This document shows positions 55,643 to 64,000 of a DNA stretch of 64,000 nucleotides, piece after piece. Position 1 is the first letter of the stretch. Each line of letters begins with the position of its first letter. A model generated the notes under the pieces. The model had not been told where the DNA came from and searched no databases. It was given only the letters and a program-made list of their open reading frames with translations. The stretch comes from Bacteroidota bacterium (GTDB lineage Bacteria > Bacteroidota > Bacteroidia > UKL13-3): contig JAIYAT010000034.1 in assembly GCA_027488905.1 (NCBI GenBank), forward strand, positions 62,001 through 126,000, written 5' to 3'. The translations under genes were made by a program, and so were the position numbers.

Positions 55643-56118
55643 GACATACATTGATTTTAGCGCTTTTCATATTTAGCTTGCTGCTCATAAGCGGCTGTGA
55701 TAAAGCACGAATTATTGATGAAAATAAAGAAATCCCAGCCTCTGGCTGGTATTACAAAAACAAGTTGGGCTTTGATTTTGAAATTAAAGATACCAATCGT
55801 GTTTATACTGTATATGTAAATGTTAGGGCTGAAAATGATTATCCTTTCAGTAATCTTTTTGTCATGCTCCATCAAAGGAATCCTGGAAATAAAGATACCT
55901 CCTTCAGACGAGAGCTTACGCTCATTAATGAGAATGGTAAATGGTTAGGTAAAGGATTAGGTGATTTGTTCGACTTTCAATTACCTGTTATGGAAAGGGT
56001 TAGGTTCAAGGAAAAAGGCTTATATCATTTTGATTTAGAACAAAATATGCGACTAGATACTTTGCCGCATATTATGTCTGCTGGTATGCGTGTTGAAGAC
56101 GTTGCCTTAACAAGGTAA
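55639..56118 (+). CDS. gldH: Gliding motility lipoprotein GldH
   Basis: A 159-residue lipoprotein with lipobox SGC (Cys20) and the GldH body (GWYYKNKLGFDFEIKDT, FVMLHQRNPGNKDT, RVRFKEKGLYHFD). In Flavobacterium it is required for gliding and chitin use, although some gldH-bearing relatives do not glide. It is translationally coupled to the PSP1 gene through ATGA. It abuts the convergent oxidoreductase. Confidence 0.9.
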   Translation: MRHTLILALFIFSLLLISGCDKARIIDENKEIPASGWYYKNKLGFDFEIKDTNRVYTVYVNVRAENDYPFSNLFVMLHQRNPGNKDTSFRRELTLINENGKWLGKGLGDLFDFQLPVMERVRFKEKGLYHFDLEQNMRLDTLPHIMSAGMRVEDVALTR

Positions 56119-56691
56119 TTACTTAAACCACCTTTGCGCCATTCTGATGGTGTAATTGCAGTAGTCTTCTAAACCTTTATCAAATAATGGGTTACCTAAG
56201 CTATTTCCTTCTTCGTCTAAGACTTCCTTGGTAAAGTGTGCTTCGAAAATTCTAGACGAAACAAATGAGTCATGGTCGCCAAAGCTGATTAACTTATTTA
56301 CTATCTGCATCAAATGAATTGCAGGGGCTTTGCCACCTTTTCCAGTTGAAACCCCTACAAAGGAAAATACCTTGTTGTTAAACAAATGCGCCAACGGCTT
56401 ATTAGGTAATAAGTGAAGCATGTTTAAAATTTCTGGTGTTGTACTCCAATTGTATTCTGGAGAAATCATAATAACAACATGCGCCTCATCCATAGCAGTG
56501 ATAAGCTCTTGCTGAAAACTGCTTAGATTGGCAGCATCCAAACCACCTTGTGCCATCAAAGGAATATCGTAATGAATAAAATCGATGACTTTTACTGAAT
56601 GTGCTGCTTTAAAAACACGCGCTATGGCTTTAGCAACTCTTATGGTATTGTTATTGGAACGGGCGCTACCCGAAATGACACAGATTCGCAT
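56119..56691 (-). CDS. NADPH-dependent FMN reductase family protein
   Basis: A 190-residue flavodoxin-like protein with phosphate-binding VISGSARSNNNTIRVAK and flavin motif MISPEYNWSTTPEILNMLH. Quinone, azo-dye or chromate reduction are typical activities; the physiological substrate is unknown. It is the last gene of a minus-strand group with glycosyltransferase, meaB and rpiB, with 19-base spacing. Confidence 0.88.
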   Translation of the reverse strand: MRICVISGSARSNNNTIRVAKAIARVFKAAHSVKVIDFIHYDIPLMAQGGLDAANLSSFQQELITAMDEAHVVIMISPEYNWSTTPEILNMLHLLPNKPLAHLFNNKVFSFVGVSTGKGGKAPAIHLMQIVNKLISFGDHDSFVSSRIFEAHFTKEVLDEEGNSLGNPLFDKGLEDYCNYTIRMAQRWFK

Positions 56692-56710
56692 ATTGGACTT
56701 TTACTATTAA

Positions 56711-57613
56711 CTATCCAATCTTCACATAGTTTTTATAATCTCCAAATCGGTATTGCAATAAATCTTCAATAAAGTAGATTACTTTGTCTTTTAATGGCAT
56801 TATTTTGGTAATCTTGGATGGGTCAAACTCCCAATCCTCAGCATCTACCTCACTTTTTAACAAAGCAGGATGGGTACCATTAAATAATTTCACCCTATCA
56901 ATACCATTGTAATAGTCAAAGGCCTTTTTCTCTAAATATTTCTTTTCCAAGTATTGGTCGTTGTGCCAAAACTTTTCAAAGAACTCTGCTTTCTTACTCA
57001 TGTTTTCTGGTCGGCGCACATAATTATAATGAAACACTGGCAATTGTGTGTCCAGCACCTTTAGTTTAAATCCTTTGTGCTCTTGCTCATAATCTGCAAA
57101 GGATGGATATCTTCTAAAACCCTGAGAATCTTTATATGAATAGATATTTCTATGATTTCTGATTACCCTTACCTCTCTTGTATGTTGGTATCTAGACCCA
57201 TTTAAATATTTATAGCTCCCATAAAAATTCAAGAAATTAAACAGCAAACCTTCTACACGTTCATCTTTGTCTGCCCTTTTAATAAAGTCATAAATCTTAT
57301 TCAAGTCATTTTCATGGATACACTCATCTGCCTGAATATGAAAGGCCCAATCTCCTGTAGTTTCTCTCAAAGCCATATTGGCTTGTTGTCCAAAAATTTT
57401 ACCACTTTTACGGTTGTTCTCATCCCAAATAGTATCTATGATGCGAATCTTATTATCCCCAATGGCTTCAATGGCCTCGCGTGTGCCATCGGTTGAATCT
57501 CCAACTGCAATTACAAATTCATCGCAAACAGGGAGTATAGATTTTATGGCTTGAATAAAAGGGTAATTATAAGTTAACCCATTTCTAACATAGGAGAATC
57601 CACTTACTTTCAT
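56711..57613 (-). CDS. Family 2 glycosyltransferase
   Basis: A 300-residue GT-A protein. It starts GFSYVRNGLTYNYPF and has the sugar-nucleotide motif VAVGDSTDGTREAI-like with Asp and Thr. The metal site is FHIQADECIHE, and the C-terminal part is aromatic and basic. Such standalone enzymes are often used in lipopolysaccharide or glycoprotein decoration. The acceptor is unknown. Twenty-one bases separate it from meaB upstream. Confidence 0.85.
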   Translation of the reverse strand: MKVSGFSYVRNGLTYNYPFIQAIKSILPVCDEFVIAVGDSTDGTREAIEAIGDNKIRIIDTIWDENNRKSGKIFGQQANMALRETTGDWAFHIQADECIHENDLNKIYDFIKRADKDERVEGLLFNFLNFYGSYKYLNGSRYQHTREVRVIRNHRNIYSYKDSQGFRRYPSFADYEQEHKGFKLKVLDTQLPVFHYNYVRRPENMSKKAEFFEKFWHNDQYLEKKYLEKKAFDYYNGIDRVKLFNGTHPALLKSEVDAEDWEFDPSKITKIMPLKDKVIYFIEDLLQYRFGDYKNYVKIG

Positions 57614-57634
57614 GATACTAAGTTATATTTATTA

Positions 57635-58528
57635 TTAGGCATATGCTGCCACAAGTTTATAAAGGTTAAAGTTAGGTTGGTTCAAACCGAGCAATATTTC
57701 TTTGCTTAAATCTTCTGGATTGATGTCTTTGGTGCGCAAACCAGCAATCATCATCATGGCTCTGGCTGCAAGCAATTGAGCTTTTTGCGCCAATTTTATA
57801 GGCGCTTTTCTATGGTTTTCTATGGCTTGAACCAAACTTTCGATGCCGATATTTTTTTGGGCAACCGTTTTAATAACAGGCGTTTCCCATTCGGGTGTTG
57901 CATGTGTATGAGCAAGCAAAACCAAGTTCTTGTAAAACACATCGGCGCCTTCACGGTCTGATTTATTGACCACATAGACTTCGCCAATTTCCATGATACC
58001 ACTTTTGATGGCTTGTATGTCATCGCCAGCTTCTGGTACTAATACCAAAACAGTTGTGTCTGCTAAGCCTGCAATTTCCACCTCGCTTTGACCAACGCCA
58101 ACGGTTTCGATGATAATCTTATCGAAACCTGCTGCACGAAATAAATCACACACCTCAAAAATCTTTGGAGAAAGACCACCTAAATTACCTCGGCTGGCCA
58201 TGCTTCTGATAAACAGATTTGGGTGCAGAAAATGTTCGCTCATGCGCAGCCTGTCTCCCATAAGTGCGCCATGGTTAAAAGGCGAACTTGGGTCAACAGC
58301 CACAATGCCTACTTTTAATCCTTGGTTCAACCAAAAACCACATAAGGCATTGATGAGTGTGCTTTTACCAGCACCGGGCGGACCAGTAATACCAATCAGT
58401 GGCGCTTGGTTAAACGCTAAATCTTGCAATAAGGCAAGTGCCTGTGGATGTTGGTTTTCAACCAAGCTAATCACCCGTGCCAAAGCTCTTTTATCGCCGC
58501 TAATCAATGCCGACTTTAAATCGCTCAT
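57635..58528 (-). CDS. meaB: Methylmalonyl-CoA mutase-associated GTPase MeaB
   Basis: A 297-residue G3E-family GTPase. P-loop GPPGAGKST, then VDPSSPFNHGALMGDRLRM (Mg/switch), RSMASRGNLGGLS, ETVGVGQSE, and the base motif NKSDRE. It protects and reloads B12 in methylmalonyl-CoA mutase. Mutase genes are not in the window. The start is 7 bases after the rpiB stop. It contains the dispersed 10-mer at 57679. Confidence 0.95.
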   Translation of the reverse strand: MSDLKSALISGDKRALARVISLVENQHPQALALLQDLAFNQAPLIGITGPPGAGKSTLINALCGFWLNQGLKVGIVAVDPSSPFNHGALMGDRLRMSEHFLHPNLFIRSMASRGNLGGLSPKIFEVCDLFRAAGFDKIIIETVGVGQSEVEIAGLADTTVLVLVPEAGDDIQAIKSGIMEIGEVYVVNKSDREGADVFYKNLVLLAHTHATPEWETPVIKTVAQKNIGIESLVQAIENHRKAPIKLAQKAQLLAARAMMMIAGLRTKDINPEDLSKEILLGLNQPNFNLYKLVAAYA

Positions 58529-58534
58529 GGTTTA

Positions 58535-58963
58535 CTAGCAGGCAATTTTGTTAACGCGATTGGCATGTCGACCGCCTTCAAAGGAAGTTGACAAGAAAAT
58601 GGCCACAATTTCTTTGGCAGTTTCTAAAGAAATAAACCGGGCTGGCAAACAAACCATATTGGCATCATTGTGTGTGCGCGCCAATTTACTAAGTTCTGGC
58701 TCCCAGCAGATGGCTGCACGAATGCCTTGGTGCTTGTTGGCCGTCATGGCTACTCCGTTGGCGCTGCCACAAATGAGAATTCCTAATTCGCATTCTTTTA
58801 ATTCAACAGCATCCGCCGCTGGGTGCGTAGTATCTGGATAATCCATTGAATCTAAAGTGTGGGTACCAAAGTCTTTCACTTCATGCCCTAAAGAGGCCAA
58901 CTGCAACTTAATGGCTTCCTTATATTCATATCCTGCGTGGTCGCAAGCAATTGCTACTTTCAT
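58535..58963 (-). CDS. rpiB: Ribose 5-phosphate isomerase B
   Basis: A 142-residue enzyme converting ribulose-5-P and ribose-5-P in the pentose phosphate path. Family motifs are AIACDHAGYEYKEAIK, the catalytic Cys in LICGSANGVAM, and the later ARTHNDANMVCLPAR with the second catalytic His. The size is normal. It is the first gene of the group rpiB-meaB-glycosyltransferase-reductase. Confidence 0.94.
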   Translation of the reverse strand: MKVAIACDHAGYEYKEAIKLQLASLGHEVKDFGTHTLDSMDYPDTTHPAADAVELKECELGILICGSANGVAMTANKHQGIRAAICWEPELSKLARTHNDANMVCLPARFISLETAKEIVAIFLSTSFEGGRHANRVNKIAC

Positions 58964-59022
58964 AGGGCGAAGATAAGGAAGTTTGGTGGAAGATAAATTG
59001 CCTAAGAAATTGACATAATGCT

Positions 59023-59844
59023 TTACTTTTTAGATTCCACCTTTGCAACCACCAAAATGCTTATTTCAAATAAAGCATAAAGTGGCAAGGCCATCATAAC
59101 CATGCTTGCTACATCTGGTGAGGGAGTTAATATACCAGCTAAAACTAGAATAACAACAACTGCATATCTTCGTGAGTTGCGCAATAACTTACTGCTCAAA
59201 ATACCAATTTTACCAAGAAAAAAAGCCAATACTGGCATCTCAAATATCAAACCAGTTGCAAAAGTGAGGGTTGAAATAAATGAAACATACGACTCTAGAT
59301 TAATCTCATTGCTTACCAATTCGCTTACCTTATATGAGCCTAAAAAATTGACGGAGAGTGGGGTCAAAAAGAAATAACCAAATAAAATTCCTATAAAAAA
59401 TAAACCCGAACTAAAGAATACAAAACCTCTTGCATAGCCAATTTCCTTTATGCTGAGTGCTGGTTTTACAAACATCCAAAATTGCCATAACACAAATGGG
59501 AAAGCAATTACAATTCCAGCAATAAAGGAGATAAACAAATGTTGGGTAAACTGCCCTGTAATATCAATATTGGATAATACAAAGCCTATTTCTTTAACGC
59601 AATATTCATCTGTGCCTGTAAGTTGATGACTCAACTCACACATTTTGCGGTAAGTCCAGAAATCCTTGTGAACTGGACCAAAAAGAACGGTATCAAATAA
59701 AAAAGATTTATTTAAAAACATAGCCACTGCTGCCACTATCACGGCAATTGCAGAGCGAAATAAGTGTTTTCTTAAATCATCAATATGATCAAAGAAACCC
59801 ATTTCTTTCTCTTCTTGGTCTAAATCTATTTGGTCTAAAGGCAT
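59023..59844 (-). CDS. tatC: Sec-independent translocase TatC
   Basis: A 273-residue polytopic protein with the cytoplasmic N-terminus MGFFDHIDDLRKHLFRSA, including the signal-peptide-binding Leu-Arg of TatC. The six membrane helices include FPFVLWQFWMFVKPALS and FATGLIFEMPVLAFFLGK. It receives folded proteins carrying twin-arginine signals. The partner tatA is not adjacent. The periplasmic loop between helices 1 and 2 is long and has two cysteines (MCELSH, EYCVKE). Confidence 0.93.
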   Translation of the reverse strand: MPLDQIDLDQEEKEMGFFDHIDDLRKHLFRSAIAVIVAAVAMFLNKSFLFDTVLFGPVHKDFWTYRKMCELSHQLTGTDEYCVKEIGFVLSNIDITGQFTQHLFISFIAGIVIAFPFVLWQFWMFVKPALSIKEIGYARGFVFFSSGLFFIGILFGYFFLTPLSVNFLGSYKVSELVSNEINLESYVSFISTLTFATGLIFEMPVLAFFLGKIGILSSKLLRNSRRYAVVVILVLAGILTPSPDVASMVMMALPLYALFEISILVVAKVESKK

Positions 59845-59920
59845 TACTTATTTTGGTGCAATATTAAGGATAAAAAAGGAAGCCGTGGCTATTTTTATAG
59901 GCGCAAATCGTTAATGCTAC

Positions 59921-59961
59921 AACCAAGTAAATCGAAAGTTTCATTTTGATTTTACTTGGTT
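59921..59961. repeat. Inverted repeat between tatC and the nucleotidyltransferase gene
   Basis: A perfect 11-base pair AACCAAGTAAA (59921-59931) / TTTACTTGGTT (59951-59961). It sits in the 190-base gap between the nucleotidyltransferase stop and the tatC start, both genes reading leftward. It has no T-run; nothing else in the gap is recognised. Confidence 0.5.
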
Positions 59962-60034
59962 AGAGAATAAACAAGAAATTATTTTTCTTCAAGATTTATT
60001 TGAGCGAGCTATCAGTAGAGTTTTTGTAATTCTG

Positions 60035-60478
60035 TTATTTAGGCAAATTTTTTAGATCAAGCTTATCTTTATCTCTATTTGATATTTTTTTATTGATTTT
60101 TAAATGATGAAGGCTAATAAAATTAATTTCAATACCATTTGATTCTATAATCTTCTTTTCATTCCAGCATTCTTGAAAATCTAATCCACTTACTCCAGTT
60201 AATATATCAATTCTGTTAGGAGGATAACCCAATTGAACCACAAAATTTGTTTTTAGAAAATCAGACTCGTTAATATCTAAAGATCCAAAGCCAAATTCTA
60301 GCAAAGCTTTTGCGATGCGTACCGCATTATCCTTATTTGTACTTATCCAAAAATCTATATCACCAGTATACCTTGGAAATCCATAAGCGCCAACGGCATA
60401 ACCACCAACAACTAAATACTTTACATCATGCTTGTTTAAAAGCGTTATAAACTCTTTGAAATCTTGGTCTAATTCCAT
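60035..60478 (-). CDS. Nucleotidyltransferase-fold protein (MNT/AbiEii-like)
   Basis: A 147-residue protein with the Pol-beta-type active site: VVGGYAVGAYGFPRYTGDIDFW, with Gly25-Gly26 and the metal-binding Asp40 and Asp42. The C-terminal part (NFISLHHLKINKKISNRDKDKLDL) is the usual tail of this group. Such proteins are often the nucleotidylating half of toxin-antitoxin or abortive-infection pairs. It overlaps the preceding small gene by 53 bases, which is the pair's hallmark. Confidence 0.82.
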   Translation of the reverse strand: MELDQDFKEFITLLNKHDVKYLVVGGYAVGAYGFPRYTGDIDFWISTNKDNAVRIAKALLEFGFGSLDINESDFLKTNFVVQLGYPPNRIDILTGVSGLDFQECWNEKKIIESNGIEINFISLHHLKINKKISNRDKDKLDLKNLPK

Positions 60479-60614
60479 TAAAAAAAAGGGCTATGTATTG
60501 TTGTCTTAGTTTTTCAATGGCATTTAATCGCTCAATGGGAGTCTTTGCCACCCAAAATTCTAAGTCATTCTCTGGTTGGCTTTCTAAATTATATTTGGCA
60601 ATTACCTTTTCCAT
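60426..60614 (-). CDS. Small partner protein of the nucleotidyltransferase
   Basis: A 62-residue charged helical protein with the pattern DLEFWVAKTPIERLNAIEKLR, which recurs in short proteins next to this class of nucleotidyltransferases in Bacteroidota. It is out of frame with the enzyme and overlaps its start by 53 bases, so translation is coupled. It may be the antitoxin or specificity partner. Neither role is shown here. Confidence 0.7.
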   Translation of the reverse strand: MEKVIAKYNLESQPENDLEFWVAKTPIERLNAIEKLRQQYIALFFNGIRPRFQRVYNAFKQA

Positions 60615-60729
60615 TAATTAAACGCAATTTAACAATTTCAAACAACTTTCCTGCTATAATAAAACGCATACAAACGAAAAATTACAAAAATTTTCAATGT
60701 TCAGAAACTAAGATTTCAACTAAATCATC

Positions 60730-62970
60730 CTAAGCCAAACTATCTGCCAACGAATTTTGATAAATGTTTGCAAAATCAACCGTGTTGCCAAAATCTGCTC
60801 CGTTTACTTTAATTCTATTTGCGCTTACCGTTCCTAATTTTTCAAAGGATAGATTTAGCCTATGCAATAGGCTTTCTACGTCGGCTAATTTTTCTGCCTT
60901 TACACTCACAACTACCCTGCCTTGCGCCTCGCCAAACAAGAAAGCATCTAAACGTGAATTAGCTGTTTGGTTTATCTCAAATCCAAAATCACCAACAAAG
61001 GCAGATTCCAATAGGCAAGTTAATAATCCTCCTTCACTCACATCATGGGCGCTTTGGATCAAACCGCCACCAATTAATTTTAACACCGCTTGTTGCATGT
61101 TGTATTCTTGGTCTAAATCAAACCAAGGCGCTGGAGATTGCGCTACTTTTAGGTGATGTGCCAAGTAATGTGAGCAGCCTAAATCGTTTTGGGTTTGACC
61201 CAACATGACAATCACATCTCCAGCTTGTTTAAAGTTTAAGGTCATGTGTTTTGAACCTTTTGGCAATAAACCTACCATGCCAATGGTTGGGGTTGGAAAC
61301 ACGGCATTGTCGTCTGAGCTTTGGTTGTAAAAACTCACATTTCCGCCTGTTACAGGTGTGTCAAATTTCTTACAAGCCTCACCCATACCCTTAATGGCAT
61401 ATACAAATTGGTAATACACTTCTGGATTGTATGGGTTACCAAAGTTTAAGCAATTGGTAACACCGGCCGGTTCTGCGCCACTGCACACTAAGTTTCTAGC
61501 AGCTTCGGCCACTGCAATCATCGCACCTTTAAATGGATCGGCATACACAAAGCGGCTATTGCAATCTACGGTCATGGCAATGCTGCGGTTACTGCCTTTT
61601 ACCTTAACCACGGCTGCATCACTAGGTGCATTGGTGGTTTGGTTAACGGTTCCCACCATGCTATCGTATTGGTTATACACCCAACGTTTGCTTGCAATGT
61701 TTGGATGCGCAACCAAAGCTTTGGCAATGGCTGGGGCAGCCGCTATATTTATATCTTCAATTTGGTTCAAATCAAATTTTTTGATTTCCTCAAAGTAACG
61801 CGGCTCTTTGTATTCTCTATGGTAAACTGGCGCACCACCACCTAATACCAAGCTTTCGCCCGGAATATCAGCTCGCAACTCTCCGTCCATGAAATATTGT
61901 ACGCGACCAGTATCGGTTACCTCACCAATTACCGCGTAGGTTAAATCCCACTTCTTGAATATTTTTTCGACCTCAGCTTCTTTGCCTTTGTGCACAACTA
62001 CCAACATGCGTTCCTGACTTTCAGAAAGCAATACTTCCCAATCTTTCATACCCGCTTGGCGCATAGGAACTTTGTCTAACCAAACTTTCATGCCTGTACC
62101 ACTTTTTGCACTCATTTCGCTTGTAGAGCAAGTGATACCCGCTGCACCCATGTCTTGCATACCTACTACAGCCTCGGTAGTTTCTAACAACTCCATGGTA
62201 GCTTCTAAGATAAGTTTCTCCCAGAAAGGATCGCCTACTTGCACAGAAGGAAGGTCTTTTGCAGAATCTTCTGTGATGTCTTTAGAAGCAAAAGCTGCAC
62301 CGTGAATACCGTCTTTACCGGTAGCAGAACCATAAATATACACAGGATTTCCAATACCTTCTGCAATGGCCGAAACGGTTTTACCCACTTTGGCGATGCC
62401 CACGCTCATGGCATTTACCAAGGGATTAATTTGGTAGCAATCGTCAAAATATACTTCGCCGCCAACGGTAGGAATACCAAATGCATTGCCATAATTGCCA
62501 ATACCTTTTACCACACCTTTTACCAACCATTTGGTGCGCTCGTTTTCTATATTTCCGAAACGTAATGAATTCATTTGAGCAATTGGACGTGCGCCCATTG
62601 AGAAAATATCGCGGTTAATGCCGCCCACACCAGTTGCTGCGCCTTGATAAGGCTCAATGGCACTCGGGTGGTTATGGCTTTCAATCTTAAAGCAACAAGC
62701 CAATCCATCACCAATATCAATAAGGCCAGCATTTTCTTCGCCTGCTTTTGCTAGCATTTTTTCGCCTTCTTTAGGTAGCGTTTTGAGCCAAACAATAGAG
62801 TTTTTATAAGAACAATGCTCGCTCCACATTACCGAGTAAATACTCATTTCTGTGAAAGTAGGTGTGCGACCTAAGATTTCTTTGATTTTATCAAATTCTT
62901 CGGGGCGTAATCCTAATTGGGTGGCTTGTTCTAAAGTGGCAAGATTTCCTACGGGTTGCATCTGACTCAT
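60730..62970 (-). CDS. purL: Phosphoribosylformylglycinamidine synthase, small-type PurL
   Basis: A 746-residue enzyme of purine synthesis that makes FGAM from FGAR, ATP and ammonia. The size (about 740) is that of the PurLQS type, which needs separate PurQ and PurS. Motifs: [11 protein letters not shown] with catalytic His, [22 protein letters not shown], and the second half ATP site DVSEGGL. It starts MSQMQPV. It is monocistronic with its own promoter-like sequence. Confidence 0.96.
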   Translation of the reverse strand: MSQMQPVGNLATLEQATQLGLRPEEFDKIKEILGRTPTFTEMSIYSVMWSEHCSYKNSIVWLKTLPKEGEKMLAKAGEENAGLIDIGDGLACCFKIESHNHPSAIEPYQGAATGVGGINRDIFSMGARPIAQMNSLRFGNIENERTKWLVKGVVKGIGNYGNAFGIPTVGGEVYFDDCYQINPLVNAMSVGIAKVGKTVSAIAEGIGNPVYIYGSATGKDGIHGAAFASKDITEDSAKDLPSVQVGDPFWEKLILEATMELLETTEAVVGMQDMGAAGITCSTSEMSAKSGTGMKVWLDKVPMRQAGMKDWEVLLSESQERMLVVVHKGKEAEVEKIFKKWDLTYAVIGEVTDTGRVQYFMDGELRADIPGESLVLGGGAPVYHREYKEPRYFEEIKKFDLNQIEDINIAAAPAIAKALVAHPNIASKRWVYNQYDSMVGTVNQTTNAPSDAAVVKVKGSNRSIAMTVDCNSRFVYADPFKGAMIAVAEAARNLVCSGAEPAGVTNCLNFGNPYNPEVYYQFVYAIKGMGEACKKFDTPVTGGNVSFYNQSSDDNAVFPTPTIGMVGLLPKGSKHMTLNFKQAGDVIVMLGQTQNDLGCSHYLAHHLKVAQSPAPWFDLDQEYNMQQAVLKLIGGGLIQSAHDVSEGGLLTCLLESAFVGDFGFEINQTANSRLDAFLFGEAQGRVVVSVKAEKLADVESLLHRLNLSFEKLGTVSANRIKVNGADFGNTVDFANIYQNSLADSLA

Positions 62971-62989
62971 GTTTGCTTAAATGAAAAGG

Positions 62990-63021
62990 CAAATTTGCAC
63001 TTTTCTTAAAGCATCGCCAAA
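62990..63021 (-). promoter_or_regulatory. Promoter candidate and palindrome upstream of purL
   Basis: On the minus strand, TTTG (63018-63021) and CAAATTTG (62990-62997, one mismatch to TAnnTTTG) are 20 bases apart. The -7 box sits inside a perfect palindrome GCAAATTTGC (62989-62998), which could be a repressor site. Confidence 0.4.
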
Positions 63022-63142
63022 AGTGTTAGGAAAATAATGGCCACCTTTAATTTCTAAAAACTGCTTTGGTTCAACCCGAAACCTAACATAATAACAATTG
63101 CTTATGCACTATTCCAACTTTTATTGAATTGGTTTTACAACC

Positions 63143-64000
63143 CTACTCATTAAGTTCAGCGAAAATTAGGTTATTCCACCTATTCATTTCCTGTTCATTA
63201 TTACCACTATTGGTATCGAATTTATACTTCCACTGTCGTTTTCTTAATACCTCTTCGTGCTGTTTCACGATTTCTTTAAATGACGCATAACTACTTACCT
63301 TACTATTAATTAATTCTTTATACAAAAGATCACATTGTATTTTAGTTAGGTAAAAGTAATTTGAAATATAAGAAGCTGATTTGGCATCTCTTTCATAATT
63401 ATAGGTTGTACTTGCATAATCAAAAATGGGTTCAATTATAAAAATTACTGAATCTCCATAAACAATTTTATCGGCATATATAATCGTTTTGATTTTTGAA
63501 TCCATTGGCTTTTCAGGGTTGCCATTTATTATTTTGCTCCAATCTAAAGTCCACTCCTCATTGAAATAACTGATTTCTGTAAACTCCGACTTTACTTCAT
63601 TGCTTAGTTGTGGTGAACTTAATAATGTTGTTTCCTCAATTCCAATGTTAAAAATAGAATCCAATCTCCCTACGTGCTTCTTATCATTATCAAAAAGGTT
63701 TAAAGAGGAGCTTATTGCTGGGCGAGATAAAATGTTAAAATAGTCATTATTATATTCAATAAAATTTATAGGCATATCGTAAGGAATTGAATCCACAAAG
63801 CTGCCGATACTTCGTGTTTTCATTCTTTCCTTATTATAAACAAAGTCAAATCTTAACAACTGATTTGTAAACTTTGCATGCTTAAAGTAGGTATTTGAAC
63901 TTATTACCATGGTATCTGAAATAGAGGCATTTTCATTAATAGAAACTAAAGGGTAATTTTCTAGAAACCGCCAAGTCATGCTTATTTCCTCTAATTTTAA
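63143..64000 (-). CDS. Unknown protein, possibly partial at its 5' end
   Basis: At least 278 residues from the Met at 63979. The frame remains open through the window edge, so the true start may lie outside. If Met 63979 is the start, the AGAGGA at about 8 bases upstream is unusual, since this phylum rarely uses such sites. No domain is recognised. The content is mostly beta-rich (DTMVISSNTYFKHAKF, IKTIIYADKIVYGDSV) with a helical C-terminal end rich in Trp and charged residues (RKRQWKYKFD, EMNRWNNLIFAELNE). No signal peptide is visible. Confidence 0.65.
   Translation of the reverse strand, partial: LKLEEISMTWRFLENYPLVSINENASISDTMVISSNTYFKHAKFTNQLLRFDFVYNKERMKTRSIGSFVDSIPYDMPINFIEYNNDYFNILSRPAISSSLNLFDNDKKHVGRLDSIFNIGIEETTLLSSPQLSNEVKSEFTEISYFNEEWTLDWSKIINGNPEKPMDSKIKTIIYADKIVYGDSVIFIIEPIFDYASTTYNYERDAKSASYISNYFYLTKIQCDLLYKELINSKVSSYASFKEIVKQHEEVLRKRQWKYKFDTNSGNNEQEMNRWNNLIFAELNE

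Noticed and set aside
55391-55676. Open frames of 86-93 residues on both strands over the end of the PSP1 gene
   Set aside because: Low-complexity Asn/Pro/Arg codons keep other frames open; the real frames are the PSP1 gene and gldH.
59921-59961. Inverted repeat as terminator of the nucleotidyltransferase gene
   Set aside because: There is no T-run on either strand and the loop is long; kept only as a repeat.

Overview
The window is a gene-dense, AT-rich (about 36% GC by eye) stretch of a Bacteroidota chromosome. The evidence is a one-chain SecDF, a short primary sigma factor without region 1.1, the gliding lipoprotein GldH, TAnnTTTG-type promoter boxes instead of sigma70 boxes, SpmA/SpmB fused in one chain, and two GH29 fucosidases with FucP. 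I cannot place it below phylum; an environmental gliding or formerly gliding lineage fits. No tRNA, rRNA, CRISPR array, insertion sequence, integrase or phage gene was seen, and no stretch over 300 bases lacks a gene. The two end genes (1-881 and 63143-64000) run off the window.

Layout. 1-6.9 kb: partial REC-PAS signalling protein, OmpA-like protein, secDF, exbB/exbD, uridine kinase. 7.1-13.8 kb: a TetR-controlled RND efflux operon (regulator, TolC-like channel, lipoprotein adaptor, permease) ending in a clear terminator. 13.9-26.8 kb: housekeeping and signalling (ABC-F ATPase, LytTR regulator, PrmA, SRPBCC/GyrI protein, metallo-hydrolase, a very large propeller/barrel protein, ATL, AhpD-like protein, TPR hybrid kinase, SucD). 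26.8-35.6 kb: a surface-glycan type cluster (2OG oxygenase, two large polytopic proteins, glycosyltransferase, methyltransferase, two CDP-paratose-epimerase-like SDRs, threonine-dehydrogenase-like SDR). 35.6-46.3 kb: DUF1801-Tag glycosylase fusion, LD-carboxypeptidase, SpmAB, a 50-residue ORF, rpoD, feoAB, an MsbA-like exporter, YifB. 46.3-52.8 kb: DegT-like protein and a fucose locus (two GH29 fucosidases around a nucleotidyltransferase-GHMP kinase fusion, fucP, mutarotase). 52.8-64 kb: zinc-ribbon protein, holB-ricT-gldH, FMN reductase, glycosyltransferase, meaB, rpiB, tatC, a nucleotidyltransferase with a small partner, purL, and an unknown partial gene.

The two observations I rate highest are at different scales. 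First, the 10-mer GGTTTGAACC (or its complement) occurs 17 times in 64 kb by my manual count, in all contexts and several reading frames, against roughly 0.1 expected from base composition. It looks like a highly iterated DNA motif and is not explained by any gene. Second, the fucose locus encodes a compact HxGH nucleotidyltransferase fused to a GHMP kinase, which may be an unrelated substitute for Bacteroides Fkp in making an activated fucose. Functions below are inferred from sequence alone.
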